A DNA stretch of 64,000 nt from Polaromonas sp. (GCA_025362315.1 JANYGP010000075.1:101480-165479); one strand, 5' to 3'; shown: positions 1-9,870, numbered from the stretch's first letter. Notes: generated from the sequence alone by a model not told the origin. Translations and numbers: made by a program.

Positions 1-112
1 GACACGGCCAGCCGGCAGAGCGGTACATTTCGCGCAGGCGCCTGGCATGTGCACGGCTCAATTCAGGTGGGACTGATGGCCCAGCCGGCAAGACCAGATA
101 TGTCTCTGTCAT
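1..112 (-). CDS. Partial hypothetical protein (N-terminal 37 residues)
   Basis: A minus-strand reading frame opens with ATG at 112 and runs off the left edge of the window. The visible N-terminus begins MTETYLVLPAGPSV and later contains RRLREMYRSAGWPC. Its ATG overlaps the stop codon of the acyltransferase gene upstream by four bases (ATGA), a typical sign of translational coupling, so the two genes are probably co-transcribed. The rest of the gene lies outside the window and I cannot assign a function. Confidence 0.6.
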   Translation of the reverse strand, partial: MTETYLVLPAGPSVPPELSRAHARRLREMYRSAGWPC

Positions 113-1389
113 GACTGTGGGTCCGCAGCAGTTGCCTGCCGCAACGGGCTGCGTTGCTCCAGTTCCTGCATGTAGTGTTCAATACCCGAGCCTTCACGCG
201 CCAAAAAGCGTTCGATGGCATCGGCAAACGACGGGTGGGCCAGCCAGTGGGCGCTGGTGGTCTTGACAGGCAGCAGGGCGCGTGCCATCTTGTGCTCACC
301 CTGTGCGCCGCCTTCAAAGCTGTGGTAACCGTGTTCAATGCACCACTGCAGCGGCTGGTAGTAGCACGCTTCAAAGTGAAGGCAATCAACCCGCGCCAGC
401 GCACCCCAGTAGCGGCCGTAGGCAGTCAATACCGACTTTTGACTGCCTTTTTCAGTATCAAAACAATCTGTAGCCCTCGTATCATGTGCGCTGACAGCTA
501 TTAAACTTGTAGCAATTTTCTGCTTTTTGCCGCTGCCTTCATGCTCGGCGACAAACATCAGCCAGTTTTCGGGCATGGTGTCCTGCATGCGCTGAAAAAA
601 GTCGCGGCTCAAATACGGTGCATTGCCATGTTCATAGTAAGTGCGCTCGTAGCAGCTGTAAAAAAAGTCCCAATCTGCATTGCTGATGTCTTTGCCCAGC
701 GCTGACCGGAAAGTAATGCCCGCAGCCTCAACTTTTTTGCGCTCCTGGCGGATTTTTTTGCGTTTTTCTTGTGCCAATGACATCAGGAAATCATCAAAAT
801 TTTCATAAGCTGGCACTGTGTTTGTCCAGTGAAACTGAACGTTGTGGCGCAGCAACAGTCCTGCCTCCTCGCAAGCCGCCACATCATCATCGCTGGTAAA
901 AAGCAAATGCAGGGACGACAGTTTTTCTGTCTCGCACCAGGCGATAACTGCTTTGACAAGCAGCAGGCGTTCAGGCGCATTGCGCGCCAAAAGTCGCGGC
1001 CCGGGGACCGGCGTGAACGGCGGTGCTACCAGCGCCTTGGGGTAGTAGGGCAAGCCATGCTGGTGATAAGCATTGGCCCAGGCGTGATCAAACACATACT
1101 CGCCATACGAATGGTCTTTCAGGTAAAGCGCGCAGGCGCCAGCAAGCGAATTGCCATGCCATAGCGTGACAAAACGCGGCGTCCAGCCCGTGGCGGGAGT
1201 CGCGCTTGCGCTTTGGTGCATGGCCGCCAGATACTCATGGCGCATGAAAGGGTTCAATCCATGCCCACAGTCCCCGTCAGTTGGTTGCTGGGCTAACAGG
1301 GCGTTCCATTCCTGGCCATTGACCTCCAGCGGCGAATCCAGGACGCGAATGACATAATCGTTTTTCTCTTTCATCAGACCTGTCTTCAT
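109..1389 (-). CDS. GNAT/FemAB-like N-acyltransferase (DUF482 / COG3146 type)
   Basis: A 426-residue protein that looks like the COG3146 predicted N-acyltransferases, a GNAT-fold group related to FemAB peptidoglycan aminoacyltransferases. The substrate is unknown. Recognisable segments are EKRKKIRQERKKV near the middle, then AYGRYWGAL, LHFEACYYQPL and FEGGAQGEHKMARALLP near the C-terminus. A second Met five residues in (ATG at 1374) is an equally possible start. Only six bases separate the 5' end from the divergent nadE gene, so each promoter must lie inside the other coding region. Between the IATSLIAV segment and AYGRYWG there is extra sequence that overlaps a family A repeat (467-514), in frame. 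The stop overlaps the start of the next gene. Confidence 0.85.
   Translation of the reverse strand: MKTGLMKEKNDYVIRVLDSPLEVNGQEWNALLAQQPTDGDCGHGLNPFMRHEYLAAMHQSASATPATGWTPRFVTLWHGNSLAGACALYLKDHSYGEYVFDHAWANAYHQHGLPYYPKALVAPPFTPVPGPRLLARNAPERLLLVKAVIAWCETEKLSSLHLLFTSDDDVAACEEAGLLLRHNVQFHWTNTVPAYENFDDFLMSLAQEKRKKIRQERKKVEAAGITFRSALGKDISNADWDFFYSCYERTYYEHGNAPYLSRDFFQRMQDTMPENWLMFVAEHEGSGKKQKIATSLIAVSAHDTRATDCFDTEKGSQKSVLTAYGRYWGALARVDCLHFEACYYQPLQWCIEHGYHSFEGGAQGEHKMARALLPVKTTSAHWLAHPSFADAIERFLAREGSGIEHYMQELEQRSPLRQATAADPQS
467..514 (-). repeat. Family A dispersed repeat, in-frame copy in acyltransferase
   Basis: Read on the minus strand this segment has the family signature: TGCTA, a short AT-rich stretch, AATAGCTG, GCGC, an AT-rich loop, then GGGCTACAG. 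It falls inside the acyltransferase reading frame without breaking it and encodes about 16 residues between conserved blocks. Confidence 0.6.
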
Positions 1390-1395
1390 TCAAAA

Positions 1396-3099
1396 ATGCC
1401 ATTGAAAATCTGCGTTTTACAGCTCAATTATTGCGTGGGTGACATACCCGGCAATGCGCAAAAAATAATTGATGCGTCTGTTGCAGCCTACGCCCGTGGG
1501 GTTCGCCTTGTAGTCACGCCTGAACTGGCCATTTGTGGCTACGCTTGTGAAGATCTTTTTTTGCGTGCTTCGTTCATGCAAGCCTGTGATGATGCCGTGA
1601 AACAGGTGGCCCATGCATTGGCTGGGTTAAACGATCTGACCGTGGTTGTCGGCACGCCGCGCATGGCTGGCGATGGGGTTCGCACCAGGAGTGTGGCAGT
1701 GCAGCAGCGCCACAATGCGGCTTTGGTTTTGCGGGGTGGCCAGACAATTGCTGAGTATGCCAAGCAGGAATTGCCCAATTACCAGGTGTTTGACGAGCGG
1801 CGTTACTTCACACCCGGCCTTCAGACCTGCGTGTTTGATGTTGACGGCCTTCAGGCAGGTTTGCTGATTTGCGAAGACGCCTGGTTTGACGCGCCAGCGC
1901 AGTGCGCCAGGGATGCAGGCGCCCAGGTATTGCTGGTTCTCAATGCCTCGCCGTTTCACGTTGGCAAGGGCGGTGAACGCGAACGCATGATGAGCCAGCG
2001 TGCCCAGGCTGTGGGCTTGCCACTGGTGTATGCGCACCTGGTTGGCGGGCAGGATGAAATTGTTTTTGAAGGGCGATCCTTTGTGCTGCGCAGCGATGGC
2101 GCGGTTGCGGGCCGGGCACCGGCCTTCAGGGAAAACCTGTTTGATATTGAGCTTGTTTATAAACAAAAAACACCTCTAGCGCACGCTTTATCTGCGCAAG
2201 CAGCTATTGAAATAATAGCTGTAACCACACCCGCGCAAAGTGATGACGCAGACCTGTGGGATGCGCTGGTGCTGGGCGTACGTGACTATCTGGGTAAAAA
2301 CGGGTTTCCTGGCGCGCTGTTGGGCTTGTCGGGCGGCATCGACTCTGCTTTGGTACTGGCCATTGCAGTCGACGCCATTGGTGCGGACAAGGTCCGCACA
2401 GTGATGATGCCGTCGCCCTACACCGCCGACATTTCATGGCAGGATGCGCGGGAAATGGCCCGGCGTATGAATGTCCGGTACGATGAAATCTCCATCATTC
2501 CGGAGTTTGAAGCTTTCAAGGCTTCGCTGGCCAATGACTTCAAGGGGCGCGCTGAAGACACGGCAGAGGAAAACATCCAGGCGCGCATTCGTGGCACGCT
2601 GCTGATGGCCCTGTCCAACAAGTTTGGCTCGATTGTGCTGACCACCGGCAACAAGAGCGAAATGGCAACCGGTTACTGCACGCTTTACGGCGACATGGCG
2701 GGCGGTTTTGCAGTCATCAAGGACCTGGCCAAGACCACCGTTTTTCGCCTGGCGCACTGGCGCAATGCGCATGACCCCTACAGCACCGGGCTGTCGCCGA
2801 TTCCTGAACGCATCATCACCCGCCCGCCCAGCGCAGAACTCAAAGCCGACCAGACTGACCAGGACAGCCTGCCACCTTATGACGTGCTTGACGCAATTCT
2901 GGAGCGTTACATGGAAAACGACGAAAGCATTGAAAGCATCATTGCCGCGGGGTTTGACCGTTCAGTGGTCACGCGCGTGACGTGTCTGGTCAAAATAAAC
3001 GAATACAAGCGCCGTCAGGCACCGGTCGGCATTCGGGTAACTCACAGGAGTTTTGGCAAGGATTGGCGCTACCCTATCACCAACAAATTCATTGCCTGA
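1396..3099 (+). CDS. nadE: Glutamine-dependent NAD+ synthetase
   Basis: Makes NAD from nicotinic acid adenine dinucleotide, using ammonia released from glutamine by an N-terminal nitrilase-type domain. The 567-residue protein shows the nitrilase triad as E43 (TPELAICGY), K123 (AKQELPNYQVFDERRYF) and C159 (LLICEDAW). The synthetase domain has the ATP-pyrophosphatase P-loop SGGIDS at 312-317 and the later TTGNKSE and YGDMAGG segments. ATG at 1396 is used; no clear Shine-Dalgarno site is visible. A family A repeat is inserted in frame at about residues 260-275, exactly in the linker between the two domains. glnB follows 12 bases downstream, so the two are probably one operon, linking NAD synthesis with nitrogen signalling. 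Confidence 0.97.
   Translation: MPLKICVLQLNYCVGDIPGNAQKIIDASVAAYARGVRLVVTPELAICGYACEDLFLRASFMQACDDAVKQVAHALAGLNDLTVVVGTPRMAGDGVRTRSVAVQQRHNAALVLRGGQTIAEYAKQELPNYQVFDERRYFTPGLQTCVFDVDGLQAGLLICEDAWFDAPAQCARDAGAQVLLVLNASPFHVGKGGERERMMSQRAQAVGLPLVYAHLVGGQDEIVFEGRSFVLRSDGAVAGRAPAFRENLFDIELVYKQKTPLAHALSAQAAIEIIAVTTPAQSDDADLWDALVLGVRDYLGKNGFPGALLGLSGGIDSALVLAIAVDAIGADKVRTVMMPSPYTADISWQDAREMARRMNVRYDEISIIPEFEAFKASLANDFKGRAEDTAEENIQARIRGTLLMALSNKFGSIVLTTGNKSEMATGYCTLYGDMAGGFAVIKDLAKTTVFRLAHWRNAHDPYSTGLSPIPERIITRPPSAELKADQTDQDSLPPYDVLDAILERYMENDESIESIIAAGFDRSVVTRVTCLVKINEYKRRQAPVGIRVTHRSFGKDWRYPITNKFIA
2173..2220 (-). repeat. Family A dispersed repeat, in-frame copy in nadE linker
   Basis: On the plus strand it reads CCTCTAGCGCACG, then GCGCAAGCAGCTATTG and AATAATAGC, the reverse complement of the family A signature. 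It adds about 16 residues (around PLAHALSAQAAIEIIAV) between the nitrilase and synthetase domains without a frameshift. Confidence 0.75.
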
Positions 3100-3450
<351 letters not shown>

Positions 3451-3666
3451 AACCGTTGCGAATTTATTTTTCGGGCGAATTACAGCTGTGAGCGTTAGCG
3501 AACTCGTGGCATTCGGCGTTGCTCGGAATCCTCATGAACACAGGTACATTCCGGCATCCTGCGCACCGTGCGCCTTGCATTTCAACCGAAAACGAAGTTT
3601 CAGAGAAGACTAACTTGTACCCAAGTCATGTCGTAACTAAAGTCTAAATTTTCAAGCGGTTTTGTC

Positions 3667-4275
3667 TCAGTCTGGCTTTTTGCCAGCCATCCGTGCCAGA
3701 CGTTTTGGGCTCTCCGGGGCTTTCCACGTGATCAACTGGGTGCCGGCAAAGGCATCATGCCAAAACTGCTTGCGTGGATGAAAGCGTGCCAGCACTGCCC
3801 ACACAGCGACCCAGCCCACTGCCAGCACAGCGCCTTCCTTGCCGGACGCGCCTAAAGCCCATGCAAAAACGAGCGGCGGTAAAAACCACAACCAGCTGAG
3901 CATGTAGCGAATCAAGGCACGTTTTTGGGTAATGGCTTGCCCATCTGCACCGACCACACGAATGTCCCAGGTTTTCATCGCCAGCGTTTGACCTTTGGCC
4001 CAAAACCAGACAAAGTAAATGCCGAAAACCACGAACAAAAAAGCTTGCAGTGCATTGCGGTTGTCCATACCGTTTCTGGTTTGACTCAACGCGCCAAACA
4101 AATAGCCTGCCAGAAACACCACGCCAAACATCAGCAGGCCTTCGTACATCCAGCAGGCTATGCGGCGCGGAATTGAAGGTACGTCCATTGGCAATTTGGG
4201 CGGCGTAGCGGGACCCATACCCGTTTGCAAGTCCTCAGGCTTGTCAGCGGCTGAAACCGTGTCTTGAAAAGCCAT
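3667..4275 (-). CDS. RDD family membrane protein
   Basis: A 202-residue inner-membrane protein with the RDD pattern: PRRIACWMYEGLL opens the first membrane helix, followed by helices around FGVVFLAGYLFGAL, ALQAFLFVVFGIYFVWFW and YMLSWLWFLPPLVFAW. The loop GQTLAMKTWDIRVVGADG is characteristic of the family. A long Pro-rich cytoplasmic N-terminus precedes the helices. RDD proteins are mostly of unknown transport function. It is the last gene of the sigma factor operon, two bases after the DUF3106 gene. Confidence 0.88.
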   Translation of the reverse strand: MAFQDTVSAADKPEDLQTGMGPATPPKLPMDVPSIPRRIACWMYEGLLMFGVVFLAGYLFGALSQTRNGMDNRNALQAFLFVVFGIYFVWFWAKGQTLAMKTWDIRVVGADGQAITQKRALIRYMLSWLWFLPPLVFAWALGASGKEGAVLAVGWVAVWAVLARFHPRKQFWHDAFAGTQLITWKAPESPKRLARMAGKKPD

Positions 4276-4277
4276 TG

Positions 4278-4958
4278 TCAGTTTGCAGGCGCTGCAGTGG
4301 TTCCTGGCGCAGTGCCCGAAGCAGATACTGGCGACGACTCAACTGCTGTTTTGACAGGGGGAGTTATTGGCAGCCTGGGCAAAAGCGGGCCATTTTTTGG
4401 GGTGATCGCCAATTTTTGTGGCTCAACCGGTTTGACTGCAGTGGCCGCACCAGCTGGTTTGGGGCTGGCAGTGGCAGCCAGTTTTGCTTTTTCAGCCGGG
4501 CTCAGTGCCTGGTAACTTTCCCACTTGGCCTTTTTTTCATCGCCAGTGAGCTCTTTTGACAATTCTTTGGTTTTTGCAAAATTCAGTCTGGCGACAGCAC
4601 GGTCTTGCGGACTCATGGCAACCCATTCGACCATCCGGCTGTGCATGGTGGTTTGCTCAAGAGGGGACAGCTTGCCGTAATTTTTCGATATTTCAAGCCA
4701 CTTGCGCTTTTGAGGTTCACTGATGCCGTTCCAGCTGCCAGCCAAGGGTTTCAAGGCCTGTTGCTGCGCAACGGGCAAATCAGCCCACAAAGGTTTGGAT
4801 GAGGGCGCAGGCGCCACAGCTTTTGCAGCACTGGCTGCGACTGCCTTGCTGGCAGCTGGTTTGGCCCCGCCCAAATTAGCCGGAGCAACATCTTGGCTTT
4901 GCGTAGCACCGTAAAAAGGCAAAGCCGAAAGAACCAAAATAACAAAAGCCTGCTTCAT
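4278..4958 (-). CDS. DUF3106-domain exported protein
   Basis: A 226-residue protein with an N-terminal signal peptide (MKQAFVILVLSALPFYGATQS), an Ala/Pro/Lys-rich spacer and a DUF3106 domain covering PLWADLPVAQQQALKPL, WNGISEPQKRKWLEI, LSPLEQTTMHSRMVEW and LSKELTGDEKKAKW. An upstream in-frame ATG at 4991 would add 11 non-signal residues, so I chose ATG 4958, which begins the signal peptide directly. The C-terminal 60 residues are low-complexity Pro/Thr/Ala. The function is unknown. In this lineage it is typically found with an ECF sigma factor and a DUF3619 gene, suggesting envelope-stress or heavy-metal-type regulation; that is inference. Confidence 0.82.
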   Translation of the reverse strand: MKQAFVILVLSALPFYGATQSQDVAPANLGGAKPAASKAVAASAAKAVAPAPSSKPLWADLPVAQQQALKPLAGSWNGISEPQKRKWLEISKNYGKLSPLEQTTMHSRMVEWVAMSPQDRAVARLNFAKTKELSKELTGDEKKAKWESYQALSPAEKAKLAATASPKPAGAATAVKPVEPQKLAITPKNGPLLPRLPITPPVKTAVESSPVSASGTAPGTTAAPAN

Positions 4959-5014
4959 GGGTTGCTTCAAACATTCTAAAAAGTAGGGCAATGTTTCAGT
5001 CTGCCAAAAATTGC

Positions 5015-5449
5015 TCAGCGATTGGTTTTCAGAAATTGAACAAAACCTGGATCAGAAAAGGCAGCAGGGGGCAAGTCGTCAACGAGCAATGCAGCATCGA
5101 CCTCAGCGATTTCCTGGGCGCGGTTGTCGTTTTGAATGGAATTGATGGTCAACATGCCAACCACCAGCGCAATCAGGGGCATGACTGAGCCAATCCGGCC
5201 CCACCAACCCAAGCCATCACCCGAGCCGCCCCACAAAAGAGAAGCACTGCCAGGGCCAGAATGAACAATGCCGCCAGCAGCCTGAACCTTGCCCACCTTG
5301 CGCTTGGCCACAGCCTGTACACGTGCAGCACGCAGGCGTTCAGAAATTTCGTATGGCAGGTCGGCTGCACCAGCAGACAGGTAGGAGGCTGCTTTCAGTG
5401 CAAAACGCTCTTGCAAAATATCGTGTCGGTTTTGTAGTGAATTTGTCAT
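5015..5449 (-). CDS. DUF3619 membrane protein, candidate anti-sigma factor
   Basis: A 144-residue protein with one predicted membrane helix (SVMPLIALVVGMLTI). The N-terminal half is predicted cytoplasmic (LQERFALKAASYLSAGAADLPYEISERLRAARVQAVAKRK) and the C-terminal tail follows the helix. Its ATG overlaps the sigma factor stop by four bases (ATGA), so it is translationally coupled to it. The single-helix layout and position match anti-sigma factors, but no zinc-binding HxxxCxxC motif is present, so that role is inferred from context only. Confidence 0.8.
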   Translation of the reverse strand: MTNSLQNRHDILQERFALKAASYLSAGAADLPYEISERLRAARVQAVAKRKVGKVQAAGGIVHSGPGSASLLWGGSGDGLGWWGRIGSVMPLIALVVGMLTINSIQNDNRAQEIAEVDAALLVDDLPPAAFSDPGFVQFLKTNR

Positions 5450-6012
5450 AGTTTCAATCCTTTGGCGCTGAGTGCTTTGCTGAGCGCTGCAACAGCCCGG
5501 GAACAATGCGTTTTAACGCTGCCTTCAGAGCATCCCATCGCCAGCGCCGTTTCGGCCACGTCCATCTCCTCCCAGTAACGCAACAAGAACGCTTCTCGTT
5601 GACGACCGGGTAAAAGTTTTACTTCCACTTCAATCTCGCGCAGAATTTGAACCCGTTCCGTTGCATCCTGCGCGCTTTCAGTGCCTTCGGAGTCAGATTG
5701 CAACTCTAAAGTTTCCAGAATATCAAAATCTCCGTCAGCGCCTGCGGACTCAAAATCACTCATGTTCGAAAAAAGGGCATTGCGGGTTTTGCGGCGCCTG
5801 AACCAGTCCAGTGTGGTGTTGGACAAAATGCGCTGAAACAACATGGGCAACTCGGCAACCGGCTTGTCGCCGTAGCTGTGCGCCAGCTTCATCATGGAAT
5901 CCTGAACGATGTCCAGCGCTGCTTCTTCATCCCGGGTGTGGTAGACGCTGCGCTTGAAAGCGCGTTTTTCAACGCTTTTCAGAAATTCGGAAAGTTCTTG
6001 TTCTGTTGCCAA
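5446..6012 (-). CDS. ECF-type RNA polymerase sigma factor
   Basis: A 188-residue sigma-70 family protein. Region 2 contains AFKRSVYHTRDEEAALDIVQDSMMKLA and the -10 contact area FQRILSNTTLDWFRRRK. Region 4 is the helix-turn-helix LLPGRQREAFLLRYWEEMDVAETALAMGCSEGSVKTHCSRA. No region 1 or 3 is present, as expected for extracytoplasmic-function sigma factors. It heads a four-gene minus-strand operon (sigma, DUF3619, DUF3106, RDD), with 4-nt or 2-nt overlaps and gaps at two junctions. Its target promoters cannot be deduced here. Confidence 0.93.
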   Translation of the reverse strand: MATEQELSEFLKSVEKRAFKRSVYHTRDEEAALDIVQDSMMKLAHSYGDKPVAELPMLFQRILSNTTLDWFRRRKTRNALFSNMSDFESAGADGDFDILETLELQSDSEGTESAQDATERVQILREIEVEVKLLPGRQREAFLLRYWEEMDVAETALAMGCSEGSVKTHCSRAVAALSKALSAKGLKL

Positions 6013-6293
6013 CGGGGGGGATTTCCGGTTTGTCTGCTGCTGTTGTTCTTGTTGGTGACCACTTCAAATTATCGCATTTTGGCAATTGACTTTGCGCCAA
6101 GACGCAGGCCAGTTGGCGATCAGGCAGTGTGCAAATGTCATAATCGTGTTCGCAATTCAAACGGCAAACGGGTCATGACTTGGCAGATGATGATTCTGCT
6201 GATGGTTTTGGTCTCAAGTCTTGACACGGCTCCACAAGAGAACGTGAAAAGGCACCCAAGTTATTTCGTCAGAGAAATTCACAAAGGTTCATC

Positions 6294-8078
6294 ATGGAAA
6301 TCACAAAAGCGGAAATCGCTTGCGCAGCAGCAGCGACTGCACACGCCTCTTCAAATCCCCAAGAGCTGCGCGGCGCGGAAATCCTCGTCAAATCACTTCA
6401 GGCTGAAAACGTCAAATACATCTGGGGTTATCCAGGTGGTGCTGTCCTGCACATTTACGACGCGTTCTACAAGCAAGACACCATTCAGCACGTATTGGTG
6501 CGGCATGAGCAGGCTGCAGTCCATGCAGCCGACGGCTACGCCCGCGCCACTGGCGATGTAGGCGTCGCGCTGGTCACATCCGGACCCGGCGTCACCAATG
6601 CCATCACCGGTATTGCCACTGCCTACATGGACAGTATTCCGATGGTCATCATTACCGGTCAAGTGCCCACGCACGCGATTGGCCTGGATGCTTTTCAGGA
6701 ATGCGACACCGTCGGTATCACCCGGCCTATCGTCAAACACAATTTTTTGGTGAAAGACGCCAGACACATTGCCGAGACAATGAAAAAAGCGTTTCACATC
6801 GCTCGCAGCGGCCGGCCCGGCCCGGTGGTGGTGGACATTCCAAAAGATGTGTCTTTCAACAAAGTGGCTTACACCGGCTACCCGGCCACGGTTGAAATGC
6901 GCAGCTACAACCCGTCCCGCAAAGGCCACGGCGGGCAAATCCGCAAGGCCCTGCAACTGTTGCTGGCAGCAAAGCGACCTTATATCTACACAGGTGGCGG
7001 CGTCCTGCTGAGCAACGCATCTGCCGAGCTGCGCACGCTGGTTGATATGCTGGGCTACCCGTGCACCAACACGCTGATGGGCCTGGGTGCCTACCCGGCC
7101 AGCGACCCTAAATTTTTGGGCATGCTGGGCATGCACGGCACCTATGAGGCCAACAATGCGATGCAAAACTGCGACGTGCTGCTGGCCGTTGGCGCACGGT
7201 TTGACGACCGTGTGATCGGCAACCCCAAGCACTTTGCGCAAAACGAACGCAAGATTATTCACATTGACATTGATCCGTCGAGCATTTCAAAACGCGTCAA
7301 GGTTGACATCCCGATTGTGGGAGACGTGAAGGAAGTATTGACTGAACTGATTTCGATGATCAGAGAGTCAAACGTCAAACCTGATGCCAACGCGCTTGGC
7401 AACTGGTGGAGCACGATTGACGGCTGGCGCAAACGCGATTGCATGAAATACAGTCTGGGTGACGGCAGCACCATTAAGCCGCAGTACGTGGTTGAGACGC
7501 TGTGGAACATGACCAAAGACGCTGATGCGTACATCACGTCGGACGTGGGCCAGCACCAGATGTGGGCCGCGCAGTACTACAAGTTTGACCAGCCGCGCCG
7601 ATGGATCAATTCAGGTGGTTTGGGCACGATGGGTGTAGGTTTGCCGTATGCAATGGGCATCAAGCTGGCCAAGCCAGACTCAGAAGTGTTTTGCATCACG
7701 GGCGAAGGTTCAATCCAGATGTGCATTCAGGAACTGTCCACCTGCTTTCAGTACAACACACCCGTAAAGATCGTGTCGCTGAACAACCGCTATCTGGGAA
7801 TGGTTCGTCAATGGCAAGAAATTGACTATGAAAGCCGATACAGCCACAGCTACATGGACGCGCTGCCAGACTTTGTGAAACTGGCTGAGGCTTACGGCCA
7901 TGTCGGTATGCTGATTGAAAAGCCGGGCGATGTGGAGCCCGCCTTGCGTGAAGCACGCAAACTCAAGGATCGCACCGTGTTCATGGACTTCAGGACTGAC
8001 TCGACAGAAAACGTGTTTCCGATGGTGCAGGCGGGCAAAGGCATCAATGAGATGCTGCTGGGATCTGAAGACCTGTAA
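6294..8078 (+). CDS. ilvB: Acetolactate synthase, catalytic large subunit
   Basis: A thiamine-diphosphate enzyme that joins two pyruvates, or pyruvate and 2-oxobutyrate, in valine, leucine and isoleucine synthesis. The 594-residue protein contains the catalytic glutamate segment VLVRHEQAAVHAADGYARA, the FAD-binding middle domain, and the ThDP/Mg motif beginning GEGSIQM and ending NNRYLGMVRQWQ. A leader of about 25 residues precedes the conserved start GAEILVKSLQ. ATG 6294 follows an AAAGG Shine-Dalgarno-like stretch. It begins the ilvB-ilvH-ilvC cluster, with the small subunit 178 bases downstream after a family A repeat. Confidence 0.97.
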   Translation: MEITKAEIACAAAATAHASSNPQELRGAEILVKSLQAENVKYIWGYPGGAVLHIYDAFYKQDTIQHVLVRHEQAAVHAADGYARATGDVGVALVTSGPGVTNAITGIATAYMDSIPMVIITGQVPTHAIGLDAFQECDTVGITRPIVKHNFLVKDARHIAETMKKAFHIARSGRPGPVVVDIPKDVSFNKVAYTGYPATVEMRSYNPSRKGHGGQIRKALQLLLAAKRPYIYTGGGVLLSNASAELRTLVDMLGYPCTNTLMGLGAYPASDPKFLGMLGMHGTYEANNAMQNCDVLLAVGARFDDRVIGNPKHFAQNERKIIHIDIDPSSISKRVKVDIPIVGDVKEVLTELISMIRESNVKPDANALGNWWSTIDGWRKRDCMKYSLGDGSTIKPQYVVETLWNMTKDADAYITSDVGQHQMWAAQYYKFDQPRRWINSGGLGTMGVGLPYAMGIKLAKPDSEVFCITGEGSIQMCIQELSTCFQYNTPVKIVSLNNRYLGMVRQWQEIDYESRYSHSYMDALPDFVKLAEAYGHVGMLIEKPGDVEPALREARKLKDRTVFMDFRTDSTENVFPMVQAGKGINEMLLGSEDL

Positions 8079-8111
8079 AACGGCTTTATTTGAGAGCTAT
8101 TTATGCCGATA

Positions 8112-8153
8112 ACTCTTTAGATATGGGCGCAAGCAGCTCCTGAATCAATAGCA
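8112..8153 (-). repeat. Family A dispersed repeat (truncated), ilvB-ilvH gap
   Basis: The plus strand contains ATATGGGCGCAAGCAGCTCC and then TCAATAGCA, the reverse complement of the family A core. The GGGCTACAG end is degraded to CTCTTTAG. It occupies the otherwise gene-free space between the two acetolactate synthase genes. Confidence 0.65.
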
Positions 8154-8256
8154 AATATTTTATCGATCACAATAACAAGGTGACAAATCTATCGCATGCC
8201 AAACCTGCACATTACCGTGTGCAGGGGAGGGCATGTGAGATGAAGCGTCCAGACAC

Positions 8257-8748
8257 ATGAAACACATCATTGCAGTTTTACTGGAAAACGAACCCGGCGC
8301 GCTGTCCCGCGTGGTGGGGTTGTTTTCAGCCCGCGGCTACAACATTGAAAGCCTGACAGTCGCACCGACAGAAGACCCCACACTGTCCCGCATGACAATT
8401 CAGACCAGCGGATCAGACGACGTGATTGAGCAGATAACCAAGCACCTGAACAAGCTGATTGAAGTTGTCAAGGTTGTTGATTTGACCGAAGGCGCTTACA
8501 CCGAGCGTGAGCTGATGATGGTCAAAGTACGGGCAGTGGGCAAAGAGCGGGAGGAGATGAAGCGCATGGCTGATATATTTCGCGGGCGGATCATTGATGT
8601 GACTGAGAAAAGTTACACCATTGAGCTGACCGGTGACCAGCATAAAAATGATGCGTTTCTGGAAGCCATTGACCGCACCGCAATACTGGAAACGGTACGC
8701 ACCGGCTCAAGTGGTATCGGGCGTGGTGAGCGCATTTTGCGCGTCTAG
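8257..8748 (+). CDS. ilvH: Acetolactate synthase, regulatory small subunit
   Basis: A 163-residue regulatory subunit that activates the IlvB catalytic subunit and confers valine feedback inhibition. The N-terminal ACT domain is clear (MKHIIAVLLENEPGALSRVVGLFSARGYNIESLTVAPTED split across its first 40 residues). The C-terminal ALS_ss_C domain contains GRIIDVTEKSYTIELTG and GRGERILRV. ATG 8257 gives the standard N-terminus. It is followed 41 bases later by ilvC. Confidence 0.96.
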   Translation: MKHIIAVLLENEPGALSRVVGLFSARGYNIESLTVAPTEDPTLSRMTIQTSGSDDVIEQITKHLNKLIEVVKVVDLTEGAYTERELMMVKVRAVGKEREEMKRMADIFRGRIIDVTEKSYTIELTGDQHKNDAFLEAIDRTAILETVRTGSSGIGRGERILRV

Positions 8749-8774
8749 ACTAAAAAATTTGATTTCAGTTTTAA

Positions 8775-9806
<1,032 letters not shown>

Positions 9807-9835
9807 AGTCGCCCGTGGGCAGGAAGCTGTCCTGC

Positions 9836-9870
9836 AAAAAGCCGCGCAAACACCTTGCGCGGCTTTTTTG
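9836..9870 (+). terminator. Intrinsic terminator after ilvC
   Basis: A perfect nine-base stem (GCCGCGCAA at 9841-9849 pairing with TTGCGCGGC at 9855-9863) with a five-base loop, followed by a T-run and preceded by an A-run. The A-run would also let it act on the opposite strand. Confidence 0.92.

Noticed and set aside
1..114. A plus-strand open frame at the left edge ending at 114
   Set aside because: The minus-strand frame has an ATG overlapping the upstream stop (ATGA) and a more protein-like sequence, so the plus-strand frame is treated as a shadow.
3451..3666. 216-bp space after glnB that looked like a repeat or relic
   Set aside because: No frame with family features was seen, and the impression of a dispersed repeat could not be supported by a second copy in the window.
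5878..6561. Long plus-strand open frame across the sigma factor start and ilvB start
   Set aside because: It overlaps two well-supported genes in other frames and resembles no family.
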